Part shown: one piece after another, positions 27,686-36,998 of the stretch
Layout: each line of letters begins with the position of its first letter
How positions within the stretch are numbered: the stretch's first letter is position 1
Source of the DNA: Fen-1245 sp963835535
GTDB lineage: Bacteria > Gemmatimonadota > Gemmatimonadetes > Gemmatimonadales > JACORV01
Length of the DNA stretch: 64,000 nucleotides
Assembly (NCBI GenBank): GCA_963835535.1
Contig: CAWIFL010000009.1
Span: forward strand, 124,001-188,000
Direction of reading: 5' to 3'
The notes under the pieces: generated by a model
Told to the model about the DNA's origin: nothing
Database searches by the model: none
The model's input: the letters and a program-made list of their open reading frames with translations, nothing else
Position numbers and translations under genes: made by a program

Positions 27686-29103
27686 CGCGCTGGATCGCGC
27701 TCTTCCCCGAGGCGGCGCTCGGCGTCACGGCGCTCCTCATCTTCGCCGCCCTGATGACCGAGCGGCAGCGGACCTGGCGCGCGCGCGCGGCCGCCTTCAC
27801 CGGCGGCTCCCTGGTCCTCGCCGCGTCGCTCCTCACGCTGGGCCGGAGCGAGGAGTTCTTCTGGGCGACGTACCGGGTGGACGCGTTCTCCCAGCTGGTG
27901 AAGGTGGCGGTGGCGGCCGGCTTCCTGCTGAGCGCGGCGATCGTGAAGGACGGGGCGGGGCAGCGCGAAGACGCGCGGGCCGAGATCTTCTTCTTCCTGC
28001 TCACGTCCGCCGCGGGACTCGTGGCGCTGGCCAGCGCGGTCGAGCTCGTCTCCCTCTACCTGTCGCTCGAGATCGCGTCGTTCTCGCTGTTCGTCCTCGT
28101 CCCGCTGCGCGACCGGTTCGAGCTGGGGCGGGAGGCGGCGCTCAAGTTCCTCGTGGTCGGGCTGGCGGCCTCGGCGGTGACGCTGTTCGGGCTCTCGCTG
28201 GTGGTCGGGTTCACCGGCACCACGCGCATCGACGAGATCGCGCTGCAGCTCCCCGGCCTGGCGAGCCAGCCCGCGGCCGTGTTCGGCTTCGCGCTCTTCC
28301 TGTCGGGGCTCCTCTTCAAGCTCGCGGTCTTCCCCTTCCACTTCTGGGCGCCGGACGTCTACCAGGGCGCCTCGCACGGGGTTGCCGCGTTCGTGGCGAC
28401 GGCCTCGAAGGTGGGGGCGATCGCGGTCCTGGCGCGGCTCCTCACCGCCCTGGCCCTGACCGGGACGCAGCTCGTCACGGCGCTGGCGGTGCTGGCCGCC
28501 GTCTCGATGACGCTCGGCAACCTGGTGGCCATCGTGCAACGCGACCTCAAGCGGATGCTGGCGTATTCCGCCATCGCGCAGGCCGGCTACGTGATCGTGG
28601 GACTGGTCGCGTTCACGCCGGACGGCACGACGGCGGCGCTCTTCTACGGCCTGCTGTACCTGCTGATGAACTCCGCCGCCTTCCTCGTGGTCGCGCGGGT
28701 CGCGGCCGACGGCTCCAACCCGACGCTCGACGACCTGCGCGGCCTCCACCGGCGCTCGCCGCTGCTGGCGGCGACGCTCCTGCTGGCGCTGTTCGCGCTG
28801 GCGGGCGTGCCGCCGACGGCGGGCTTCGTCGGCAAGTGGTTCCTCTTCTCCGCCGCGATGTCGCAGGGCTGGTGGTTCCTGGTCCTGCTCGGCGCCGTGA
28901 ACAGCACGGTGTCGGTCTATTACTACCTCGTCGCGGTGAAGCACGCGTACCTGCTGCCCGACGAGCGCAACCGCGGGCCGTTGCCGCTCTCGATCGGCGA
29001 CCGCGCCCTCTGCTACGCGCTGTCCGGCGCCGTGCTGCTGCTCGGGGTCTACCCCACGCCCCTCTACCAGTGGGCGGGGCGCGCCGCGCAGCTGCTGCCG
29101 TAA
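27682..29103 (+). CDS. nuoN: NADH-quinone oxidoreductase subunit N
   Basis: The 473-residue last subunit of the operon starts at GTG 27682, overlapping nuoM by 4 bases. It has 14 helices and family motifs YLSLEIASFSLFVLV, FPFHFWAPDVYQGA and MLAYSAIAQAGYV. No intrinsic terminator is visible after it. The 53 bases before the next gene show nothing recognisable. Confidence 0.96.
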   Translation: MTRWIALFPEAALGVTALLIFAALMTERQRTWRARAAAFTGGSLVLAASLLTLGRSEEFFWATYRVDAFSQLVKVAVAAGFLLSAAIVKDGAGQREDARAEIFFFLLTSAAGLVALASAVELVSLYLSLEIASFSLFVLVPLRDRFELGREAALKFLVVGLAASAVTLFGLSLVVGFTGTTRIDEIALQLPGLASQPAAVFGFALFLSGLLFKLAVFPFHFWAPDVYQGASHGVAAFVATASKVGAIAVLARLLTALALTGTQLVTALAVLAAVSMTLGNLVAIVQRDLKRMLAYSAIAQAGYVIVGLVAFTPDGTTAALFYGLLYLLMNSAAFLVVARVAADGSNPTLDDLRGLHRRSPLLAATLLLALFALAGVPPTAGFVGKWFLFSAAMSQGWWFLVLLGAVNSTVSVYYYLVAVKHAYLLPDERNRGPLPLSIGDRALCYALSGAVLLLGVYPTPLYQWAGRAAQLLP

Positions 29104-29156
29104 CCCATCGACCGTCGCTTGCCCCCGGGCGTGACGCTGCTGTAAGCTCTCCGCCT

Positions 29157-31388
29157 GTGAGCGATCCCCTCGACCTGCTGGTCCGCGCCGACAAGTGGTA
29201 CCTGTCGGCGGGGGAGGGGCTCGTCTTCGCGCCGCCGTTCCCGGTCTGGCTGGACGCGCCCGGGTTCTGGGACGAGGCCCACCTCTTCGAGTATCCGCTG
29301 CAGCCCCTGTTCACCGTCACCTTCCTCGACGGCGCCGGACGGGAGCTGGTGCTGACGCCGGGGACCCGGCGCTGGACGCCGGCCGCGCTGGAAATACCGT
29401 ACGCCGGGGCGAACGGGATCGAGGCCATCGAGACGCGGATGGTCCTGCCCGGCTTCGTGCTGGGGAGCGAGTGGGCGGTGCGGAACACGCTCGCCGTCCC
29501 GGTGCTGCTCCACGCCGTGGCCTGGACGACGGCGCCGGGCGACGAGGTGCCGGCCGACTCGGTGGGATGGTCGGCGGTCGAGCTGTCGTGGCCGCGGCAG
29601 CTGGTGGACCGCAAGGCGCAGACGCTGGACGTGCGGCTCCGGCTGGCGCTCGCGCGCGGCACCGACACGTGGGGAGCGGTCCGCAGCGAGTCCACCGCCA
29701 ATCTCCCGCGCTTCCAGCTCACCCCCTTCTGGGACCGCTGGGACCCCGGCCACGGCGGGCTCTCCGGGCGCGCGGACCTCGGCGGGATCAGTGACGGCGG
29801 GCTCGTCTACCTGGGCGTGCACCGGACGCTGGAGATCCCGGCGGGCGGCGTGGCCCGGCTGGCCGTCGCCCTGCGGGTCGAGCCCAAGCTGGCGCGCGCA
29901 GCGGCACCGCGCGGGAGCGAGCCGCCGTCGGCGCGCCGGGCCTCCTCGTTCGCCGCGGCGAGCAAGGCGTCGTGGGAGGAATTCCTCGGCCAGGTTCCCC
30001 TGTTCCGCTGCACCGATCCCTACTTCGAGCGGTTCTGGGCGTACCGGTGGTACGGGCTCCGGCTCAACGCCGTCGCCGGCGGCTGGGGCAACTACGTCGC
30101 GCCCACCGTGTGCGAGGGGATCGCCTACTTCCATCAGCCGATCGCGTACAGCGCGCAGTGCCACCTGCGGGAGTTGCGCTGGGCGCGGGACCCGGAGCTG
30201 GCGCGCGGCATCCTGCGCACCTTCGTCGCGCACCAGCGCGCCGACGGCTCGTTCCCCGGCCGCATCTACCTGAACCACGCGGAAGGGACCGACTTCTACC
30301 ACGCGGATTGGGGCGGCGCGCTCCTCGCGCTCGACGCCGTGCACCCGAGCGACGACTTCCTGCGCGAGGTCCTCCCCGCGCTGGCCCGCTACGCCGAGTG
30401 GATCGTGGCGACGCGCGACGCGCAGCGGATGCACCTGTACGACGTGGTGGACCAGTACGAGACCGGGCAGGAGTACATGTCCCGCTACCAGGCGGTGGAC
30501 CCCGACGCCGACCTGTACGGGTGGGAGAACCGGATCCGGCTCAAGGGCGTGGACGTGACGGTCTACACGTACGCGCTGTTTCGCGCGCTGGCGCTGCTGG
30601 CGCAGCGCGGCGGGATCGACGGCGAGCCGTGGGCGAAGCTGGCGGAGGCCACGGCCCAGGCGGTGCGCAAGCGGATGTGGGACCCGGGCTCGGGGATGTT
30701 CAGCGACGTGAACCCGGCCACGGCGCGCCGCACGCGCGTCAAGGCGGCCGTCTGCTTCTACCCGTACGCGACCGACATCGTCGGCCCCGAGCACCTGCCC
30801 GGATTCGCGCAGAACCTGTTCGATCCGCGCGCCTTCTGGACGCCGTTCCCGGTGCCGTCGTCGAGCGCGGAGGACGCGCTGTTCGATCCGGATGCGGCGT
30901 GGAAAGGAAAGCGGCACAACTGCCCGTGGAACGGCCGGGTCTGGCCGATGACCAACAGCCACGTCGCGGAGGCGATGGCGGCGGTGGCGCTCGGGCCGGT
31001 CCCCGCGCTGCGCGCGCACCTGGCGGAGTTCCTCACGCGCTTCGTGCGGATGATGTTCTGGGACGGCGACGCCTCGCGTCCGAACAGCTTCGAGCACTAC
31101 CACCCCGTCTCGGGCCGTCCGAGCGCGTACCGCGGGATCGACGACTACCAGCACTCCTGGATCAACGACCTCATCGTGCAGTACGTGATCGGGCTGCGGC
31201 CGCGGGGCGAGGGGCGCTGTGTGGTGGACCCGATGCCGTGCGCGCTCGACGGCTTCGAGGCCCGCGGCCTGCCGATGCAGGGGGCGGCGGTGGACGTGGT
31301 GCGGGACGGCGACCGGCTGGTGGTCGCGGTCGGCGGCCGGGAAGCGGCGCGCGGCCGACTGGGCGAGCCGATCGAGGTGACGCTGTGA
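29157..31388 (+). CDS. MGH1/GH63-like six-hairpin glycoside hydrolase
   Basis: About 743 residues from GTG 29157, with no signal peptide and so probably cytoplasmic. The N-terminal 270 residues are beta-rich. The rest is an (alpha/alpha)6 barrel with segments FERFWAYRWYGLRLN, LNHAEGTDFYHADWGGA and the GH63/MGH1-type motif CPWNGRVWPMTNSHVAEAM. Members of this superfamily hydrolyse alpha-linked glucose or glucosylglycerate/mannosylglycerate. The exact substrate cannot be read. It overlaps the next glycosidase gene by 4 bases, so the two probably act together. Confidence 0.8.
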   Translation: MSDPLDLLVRADKWYLSAGEGLVFAPPFPVWLDAPGFWDEAHLFEYPLQPLFTVTFLDGAGRELVLTPGTRRWTPAALEIPYAGANGIEAIETRMVLPGFVLGSEWAVRNTLAVPVLLHAVAWTTAPGDEVPADSVGWSAVELSWPRQLVDRKAQTLDVRLRLALARGTDTWGAVRSESTANLPRFQLTPFWDRWDPGHGGLSGRADLGGISDGGLVYLGVHRTLEIPAGGVARLAVALRVEPKLARAAAPRGSEPPSARRASSFAAASKASWEEFLGQVPLFRCTDPYFERFWAYRWYGLRLNAVAGGWGNYVAPTVCEGIAYFHQPIAYSAQCHLRELRWARDPELARGILRTFVAHQRADGSFPGRIYLNHAEGTDFYHADWGGALLALDAVHPSDDFLREVLPALARYAEWIVATRDAQRMHLYDVVDQYETGQEYMSRYQAVDPDADLYGWENRIRLKGVDVTVYTYALFRALALLAQRGGIDGEPWAKLAEATAQAVRKRMWDPGSGMFSDVNPATARRTRVKAAVCFYPYATDIVGPEHLPGFAQNLFDPRAFWTPFPVPSSSAEDALFDPDAAWKGKRHNCPWNGRVWPMTNSHVAEAMAAVALGPVPALRAHLAEFLTRFVRMMFWDGDASRPNSFEHYHPVSGRPSAYRGIDDYQHSWINDLIVQYVIGLRPRGEGRCVVDPMPCALDGFEARGLPMQGAAVDVVRDGDRLVVAVGGREAARGRLGEPIEVTL

Positions 31389-34342
31389 CGCTGCGCGTGG
31401 CCTTCGTGTCGGCCGCCGGCGCGGAGCAGGAGGCGGTGCTCGCCTGGCTCCCGACGGTGGCGGGGATCCAGATGCGGCGCTACGAGCCCGGCCACCTCGA
31501 GGCCGCGGTCAACGAGACGGACGTCGTCTGGATCCACGCGACGCGGCCGGCGCTCTTCCCGACCGACGCGATCCGCGCCTTCCTCGCGCAGGGGGGCGGA
31601 CTCCTGCTCACCCTGCAGGCCGCGGACCTGGTGGGACCGCTCGGGCTCGAGTCGGTGCCGCCCAACGACCGCCGCGAGGAGGCGTGGTCGCACCAGAACG
31701 ACCAGTGGTGGTCCGAGGAGCTGCGGGAGATGAAGGGGTACCCGCACGTGCGCGGCCTGGCGACGTACGGCCCGCATCCCCTGGTGGACGGGCTCCACAA
31801 CGGGACGTTCTGCTGGGCGCCCACCGACGGTGAAACGTACGCCTGGGCCTGCTACTCCGGCGGGGTGTGGCCCGTGGACGGGCGGGTCGTCGGCGTGGAG
31901 CGCGCCTACCTCGTCCAGAACCCGGAGCGGGTGGTCGCGTGGGAGTATGTCGTCGGCCGCGGCCGGGTCCTCTGCATCGGCGCCTACACCTACTTCGCGG
32001 CGCCCGACCGGCTGCTGCGGCCCCAGCTCGAGCGGCTGGTGGCCAACGCGCTGCGCGCCGCGGCGCCGTCGGTCGAGCGGCGCAGCTGGTGGCCGTCGCC
32101 CGGCACGGCGGCCATCGAGTCGGAAGCGCTGGGCCTGCCGGAGCCTCTCGAGCTCGACGGCGCGCTGCCCATTCCGGCGCAGGACCCGATCGCGCTCTCG
32201 GGTCCGGTCCAGGAGGACGAGCAGTTCGACGTGGCCGGGCGGCGGGCGCTGCTGGTCGGGGGCGAGCGTGGCGGGATCGGGGAGCTGTGGGTGCATCCGC
32301 ACCGCACCGTCGCGTGGTGGACCGTGCGGGCGGACGGGGAAGTGGCGTTCGGCACGCACATCGAGGTGGGACCGAACGCCGTGGCGCGCACGCTCGAGAC
32401 TGCGGGTCGCCGCGTGCTCGAGACCTCGTTCGTCGCGCTGGAGCACGCGGTCCTCCTGGTGGACTACCGTCCGGAACGCAAGCGGCGGGAGTCGGTGGGC
32501 CGCGGCCCGGCCGACTTCGAGATCGAGCTGGTGATGGATCTGCGCCGGATGTGGCCGTTCGCCGCGGGCTGTGGCGGCAACATCCGCTACCGTGCGGGCA
32601 GCAGCGGGCGGGTGGCGCTGGTCGAGTCGGAGAGCGACGACGGCGTGGCGGCGGTCTTCCTCAGCCGGCCGGCGCGGCTGGAGATGACGGCGATGGAGGG
32701 CCACACGCCGGCGGTCCGCTGCATCATCCGGACGCCGCTCGGCACGCCGCTCACCGTGGCGGTCGTGGGGGGCGCGGACCGCGACGACTTCGAGCGGACG
32801 CTGCGCGGCGTGCGCCGGCTCGGCGTCGCGGGTCTCGTCCGCCAGCGGGTGCAGCGTTCGCTCACCGTGGCCGAGGCGCGCCTCACGGTGCGGGCCGACG
32901 ATCGGCCGTTCGAGCGCGCCTTCGAGTGGGCCAAGCGGCGGCTCGACGCCTTCGTGGGCGACGTCCCCGGCGTCGGCCGCTCGCTCCTGGCCGGCTACGC
33001 CGCGTCCAAGCCCGGCGGGGGGGACGGCCGCCCCGGGCATGCCTGGTTCTTCGGGCGTGATGCCTGCTGGACGGCGTTCGCGCTCCTGGCGGCCGGCGAA
33101 TTCTCGTTGGCCCGCCAGGTGATCCGCTTCCTCGGTGACCATCAGGACGTGACGGGGAAGGTCCTCCACGAGGCCACGACCTCCGGCCAATTCCACTACG
33201 ATGCCGCCGACGCGACGCCGCTCTTCCTGCTGCTGGTCGCGCGGTACCTCGCGTGGAGCGGCGATCGGGAATTCGTGTCCGCCGTCTGGCCGCACGTGGA
33301 GCAGGCGTACGCCTACTGCCTGTCCACGGACGGCGACGGGGACGGGCTGATCGAGAACGCGCGGGTGGGGCACGGGTGGATCGAATCGGGGCCGCTGGGC
33401 GGCTCAAAGGTGACGGGCTACCTGGCGGCGCTCTGGTACGCCGCGCTGCAGGGCCTGGCGCGCGCGGCCGATGTGCTGGAGCACAAGAAGCTCGCCGCCG
33501 AGTGCTGGGCGCGGGCGGCGCGGGTCGCGGCCGCGATCGAGGACCGCCTGTACGACTCGGCGCGCGGGATCTACGCGCTGGACATTCGCCCCGACGGCAA
33601 GCCCACCTGGACCCAGACGGCCCTGCAGACCGTGCCGCTCCTGCTCGGCGCGGCGAACCCGATCCGCGCCAAGCGCTATCTCGAGCGCCTGCGGGACGCG
33701 GAGTTCAGCGCCAAATGGGGCGTGCGGATGCTGCCGTCCTCCGACCCGCTGTTCGCGCAGGGCGAGTATCCGTCGGGCGCGGTGTGGCCGCTGTTCACCG
33801 GCTGGGCCGCGCTGGCCGAGTATCGGGCCGGCGCAGGCGAGGCGGGCTTCGTCCATCTGACGGCGAACGCGGAATTGGCGACGGCGCGGCAGCGCGGCGC
33901 GTTCGACGAGGCGCTGCACGGCCTCGAGGAGCGGCCGGCGGGCGTATGCCCCGATCAGGCGTGGTCGGCCGGGATGGTGGTGCTGCCGTTCGTCGAGGGG
34001 CTGCTGGGCGTCGAGCCGGACGCGCCGGCCGGGCGGCTCGCCATCCGCCCGCAGCTGCCGTCGGTGTGGGCGCGGCTCGAGGTGGAAGGGCTGCGCTGCG
34101 GCGAGAGCGCCTACGATCTCAAGATCCAGCGGCGCGACGACGGCGTCTCGATCGCCCTGCGCCGAACGCTCGGGCCGGCGCTGTTCGTCACGCTCGCGCC
34201 CTGGTGCCCCACGCTGGCCCTGCGCGTCGAAGTGGACGGCGAGGCGGTCAAGCCCGAGGCGACGGGGTGGGGAAGCGGACTCCGGTGCGCGGTGTCGTTC
34301 GAGGCGGCCGGCGCACACGAAGTGCGCTTCGTGCTCAAGTAG
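31385..34342 (+). CDS. ThuA-like domain fused to a glycogen-debranching-type six-hairpin glycosidase
   Basis: The 985-residue protein starts at GTG 31385 (GTGA overlap). Residues 1-230 form a glutamine-amidotransferase-like fold of the ThuA/trehalose-utilisation type (TDVVWIHATRPALFP, FLAQGGGLLLTLQAADL, VVGRGRVLCIGAYTYFA). Residues 270-520 are beta-rich. From about 560 to 950 lies an (alpha/alpha)6 barrel resembling amylo-alpha-1,6-glucosidase/GH15 (HAWFFGRDACWTAFALLA, FHYDAADATPLFLLLVARY, WSAGMVVLPFVEGLLGV). It has no signal peptide. The pairing suggests intracellular breakdown of an alpha-glucoside. The sugar is not known, and whether the ThuA-like domain is catalytic is unclear. Confidence 0.82.
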   Translation: MTLRVAFVSAAGAEQEAVLAWLPTVAGIQMRRYEPGHLEAAVNETDVVWIHATRPALFPTDAIRAFLAQGGGLLLTLQAADLVGPLGLESVPPNDRREEAWSHQNDQWWSEELREMKGYPHVRGLATYGPHPLVDGLHNGTFCWAPTDGETYAWACYSGGVWPVDGRVVGVERAYLVQNPERVVAWEYVVGRGRVLCIGAYTYFAAPDRLLRPQLERLVANALRAAAPSVERRSWWPSPGTAAIESEALGLPEPLELDGALPIPAQDPIALSGPVQEDEQFDVAGRRALLVGGERGGIGELWVHPHRTVAWWTVRADGEVAFGTHIEVGPNAVARTLETAGRRVLETSFVALEHAVLLVDYRPERKRRESVGRGPADFEIELVMDLRRMWPFAAGCGGNIRYRAGSSGRVALVESESDDGVAAVFLSRPARLEMTAMEGHTPAVRCIIRTPLGTPLTVAVVGGADRDDFERTLRGVRRLGVAGLVRQRVQRSLTVAEARLTVRADDRPFERAFEWAKRRLDAFVGDVPGVGRSLLAGYAASKPGGGDGRPGHAWFFGRDACWTAFALLAAGEFSLARQVIRFLGDHQDVTGKVLHEATTSGQFHYDAADATPLFLLLVARYLAWSGDREFVSAVWPHVEQAYAYCLSTDGDGDGLIENARVGHGWIESGPLGGSKVTGYLAALWYAALQGLARAADVLEHKKLAAECWARAARVAAAIEDRLYDSARGIYALDIRPDGKPTWTQTALQTVPLLLGAANPIRAKRYLERLRDAEFSAKWGVRMLPSSDPLFAQGEYPSGAVWPLFTGWAALAEYRAGAGEAGFVHLTANAELATARQRGAFDEALHGLEERPAGVCPDQAWSAGMVVLPFVEGLLGVEPDAPAGRLAIRPQLPSVWARLEVEGLRCGESAYDLKIQRRDDGVSIALRRTLGPALFVTLAPWCPTLALRVEVDGEAVKPEATGWGSGLRCAVSFEAAGAHEVRFVLK

Positions 34343-34389
34343 GCGGTAAGAACGGAGCGTGGTGGTCGGGTCAGTCGGCCTAGCTGCGG

Positions 34390-35679
34390 CTACGTCCTCA
34401 CCATCCGGCGGGCGGTCTCGATCGTCCTATCCACGTCATCGGTCAAGGTATAGATGTGGCAGCACTGCCTGACGCCGAGCGGGTCGCCCATCGAGCGGCA
34501 CCGCACCTTCGCCCGATCCCACAGCCCGTCCATCAGGTCGCCCGCGGAGGTGCCGGCGAGGCTCCACACGGTCGTCCCGCTGGTCAGCTCGGGGTGCACC
34601 GGCGAGTGGATCGTGACCTGGGGGATCTGCTGCAGGCCCGCGCGGAGCCGGTCGGCGAGCGCCATGATCCGGGCCTCGACGCGCGCCGGCCCGATTCGGT
34701 TGTGGAACTCGATCGCCGCCATGTAGCCCTTGAGCATCGAGCGGTTGCCCGTGCCGATCTGCATCAGGCGGTACGCCCCCGATCTGTAGTCGTCCCACGT
34801 GGCGGAGGCGAGCGTCGCCCACACGCCCGGGAGCTTGTCGGCCGTGATGTACAGCAGGCCGCTTCCCGCGGGCGCGAGCAGCCACTTGTGCGGCGACGAG
34901 TAGTACGCGTCGCATCCGATCTTCTTCATGTCGAGCTGGAAGTGCCCGCAGCACTGCGCACCGTCGATCACCGTGAAGATCCCGTGGTCCTTCGCGACCC
35001 TGCACATCCGCTCGACGGGGAACCGGATCGCCTGGCCGCTGGTGAGGTGCGGGATGCTCCAGACCTTGGTCTGCGGCGTGGTGGCGTTGAGGTACAGGTC
35101 GATGAGCTGCTGCGGGTTCTCCGGCGGCACCGGCACGGTGACCTGCTTCACGTAGATCCCGTAGCGCTTCGACTTCAGCTCCCATCCCTGGCGGCCGCCG
35201 GGGTGCTCGAGGTTGGTGAGGATCACCTCGTGACCCGGCTCGATGGGCAGCCCGTTGGCGATGTAGTTCATCCCGAGGGTCGCGTTCTGCGTGAGCGCGA
35301 GCTCGTCGGGTGACGCGCCGATCAGCGTGGCGAGCGCGGTCCGGAGGTCGGTCTCGGGGTTGTAGCCTGAGATGTAGTCGGGGGTGCCGGCCTTGTAGTT
35401 CCAGTGGGCGACGGTGCCCGCGACCTGGTTCATGTCGTCCGAGACCGCCTGGAGCACCACCCGCGGCATGCTGCCGAGCGTCCCGGTGTTGAAGAACGCC
35501 TCGTCGGGGGGTATCAGGAACTCACGGCGGAGCGTGCGCCAGTAGCTCTCGTCGTCCTGGAAGACCGCCGGCGGCCAGGCCGGGGGCGCGGCGTCGGGAG
35601 CGGGCGTGGCGCCGAGACGGGCGCGGGAGAGGAGAGCGGCGCTGGCGAACGAACCGAGGAAGCTGCGACGGTCGAGCAT
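34390..35679 (-). CDS. Tat-exported class V aminotransferase-fold PLP enzyme
   Basis: The ATG at 35679 gives 429 residues beginning with a twin-arginine signal (DRRSFLGSFASAALLS). The folded domain is aminotransferase class V: FFNTGTLGSMP, LTQNATLGMNYIANGL, VIDGAQCCGHFQLD (PLP-contacting Asp239) and the PLP lysine Lys265 in YYSSPHKWLLAP. The family includes cysteine desulfurases and isopenicillin-N-epimerase-like enzymes. Tat export means it would fold with its cofactor before transport and act in the periplasm. The substrate is unknown. It diverges from the lipoprotein gene at 35783; 47 bases with no clear terminator separate its end from the convergent glycosidase. Confidence 0.88.
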   Translation of the reverse strand: MLDRRSFLGSFASAALLSRARLGATPAPDAAPPAWPPAVFQDDESYWRTLRREFLIPPDEAFFNTGTLGSMPRVVLQAVSDDMNQVAGTVAHWNYKAGTPDYISGYNPETDLRTALATLIGASPDELALTQNATLGMNYIANGLPIEPGHEVILTNLEHPGGRQGWELKSKRYGIYVKQVTVPVPPENPQQLIDLYLNATTPQTKVWSIPHLTSGQAIRFPVERMCRVAKDHGIFTVIDGAQCCGHFQLDMKKIGCDAYYSSPHKWLLAPAGSGLLYITADKLPGVWATLASATWDDYRSGAYRLMQIGTGNRSMLKGYMAAIEFHNRIGPARVEARIMALADRLRAGLQQIPQVTIHSPVHPELTSGTTVWSLAGTSAGDLMDGLWDRAKVRCRSMGDPLGVRQCCHIYTLTDDVDRTIETARRMVRT

Positions 35680-35782
35680 GGCCGGGGACCCGGATGGAGG
35701 GACAGCCGCGAATATGCCGCGCGAGCGTGCGGGTCGCCAGCTTGCTTGCCCGGTCGGGGCCGCCTGGCCACATTCCCGCGCC

Positions 35783-36334
35783 ATGATGCTGCGTCCACGC
35801 ATCACCCCGCTGGTGCTTCTGGTCGTCCTGCTGGGCGCCTGCTCGGTCGAGCGCGCCGCGTCGGGCCGGCCGGAGGGCCCGGCGGCGACGGCCGCCGATT
35901 CCGCGGCGTCGGCCGAAGTCTACGCGGCGCTGCGGCTCTACTATGCCCGGGTCACGGCACGTGACTGGAAGGTGCTGGCGCTGAGCTTCTGGCCCCGCGT
36001 CACGGTCACGACCATCCGGAACGGGCTGCCGGGAGCGCCGGAAGCGGGCGAGGTCGAGACCAGTCCGATCGAAGCGCTCGTCCAGCGGGCCGCCGCCATG
36101 AACGACTGCCCGGCGGGCATGTCCGCCGAGATGATCCGCGCCACCGTCGTGACGTACGGCCCGCTGGCGGACGCGTGGGTCACGTACCGCGCGCATTGCG
36201 GCGTCACGCGGGACTCCGTCACGACGCACTATGGGATCGACGCCATTCACCTGATGAAGCACCAGGGGGAGTGGCGGATCGCCGGCCTCACCTTCACGCA
36301 CGAGATCCCGGGCGCGCCTCTCGGCCGGCCGTAG
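35783..36334 (+). CDS. lipoprotein with NTF2-like domain
   Basis: The 183-residue protein begins with two adjacent ATGs at 35783 and 35786 and has a strong lipoprotein signal (LVVLLGAC). Residues 45-175 look like an NTF2/SnoaL-type cone fold: an N-terminal helix (YAALRLYYARVTARDWKVLA), then strands ending in HQGEWRIAGLTFTHE, the usual final strand of such domains. NTF2-like folds often bind small molecules, but no active-site set is recognisable. It is divergent from the Tat-exported aminotransferase. Confidence 0.78.
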   Translation: MMLRPRITPLVLLVVLLGACSVERAASGRPEGPAATAADSAASAEVYAALRLYYARVTARDWKVLALSFWPRVTVTTIRNGLPGAPEAGEVETSPIEALVQRAAAMNDCPAGMSAEMIRATVVTYGPLADAWVTYRAHCGVTRDSVTTHYGIDAIHLMKHQGEWRIAGLTFTHEIPGAPLGRP

Positions 36335-36398
36335 CGAGGCCCGTCCTGTTCCTGGCACAACGGTACTGCGTTCGGGGTACACAACTCATGAGGCTCAC

Positions 36399-36998
36399 GT
36401 GAAGCGACTGCTCGTCCTGGCGATGCTCATCCCGACCGCGCTCCTGGCGCAGCGCGGGCCGTACGGCCGGCAGGGGCCGTTCGATCAGACCACCGTCGAC
36501 ACGGTGGGACCGAGCCGCGCGTACACGGTCGGCGTGCTCGCGTTCACCGGCGGCGACTGGGTGCCCTCCGGCATCGATTTCGGGATGCTCTGGCGGCTCA
36601 GCGAGAGCACCGGCACGGCGGCCGGGGCGTGGATCGCGCTCGGGAGCTTCACCCAGTCCCAGGCCATCTACTTCGGTCAGTCGAAGGGGTTCTTCGCCGG
36701 CCTCGGCGTCACCCTGCGGCAGCCGATCGCGACGCTGCTCGAGATGGGATCGGAGCGCAGCCCGACCTACGTGCGCCTCGAGACGACGGTGGACGCGGGC
36801 GAAACGCGCGACTTCAACTCACCCCTGATTCAGGGGCCGTGGGATACGCGTGTGTCGCTGCTGGCGGGCATCTCGCTCGGCTCGCACACGGCGCTCGGCC
36901 AGTCCTTCAGCCTCGGGTACGGCCCCGCGTTCATGATGGGGCGCGCCTCGACGACGCACGGGCAGTTCGTCCTGCGGGTGCGCCTGCCGGCGCACTAG
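36399..36998 (+). CDS. exported protein, probable small outer-membrane beta-barrel
   Basis: The 199-residue product starts at GTG 36399 with an AGG upstream and has a clear signal peptide (LLVLAMLIPTALLAQ). The mature part alternates polar and hydrophobic residues and is rich in Gly, Thr and Ser (GVLAFTGGDWVPSGIDFGML, FFAGLGVTLRQPIATLL), as in small beta-barrels. I do not recognise a family. Its TAG stop shares the palindrome CTAG with the stop of the convergent GH36-like gene. Confidence 0.7.
   Translation: MKRLLVLAMLIPTALLAQRGPYGRQGPFDQTTVDTVGPSRAYTVGVLAFTGGDWVPSGIDFGMLWRLSESTGTAAGAWIALGSFTQSQAIYFGQSKGFFAGLGVTLRQPIATLLEMGSERSPTYVRLETTVDAGETRDFNSPLIQGPWDTRVSLLAGISLGSHTALGQSFSLGYGPAFMMGRASTTHGQFVLRVRLPAH

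Noticed and set aside
34343..34389. terminator between the glycosidase and aminotransferase genes
   Set aside because: Only a 4-bp stem (TAGC/GCTA) without a T-tract is visible.
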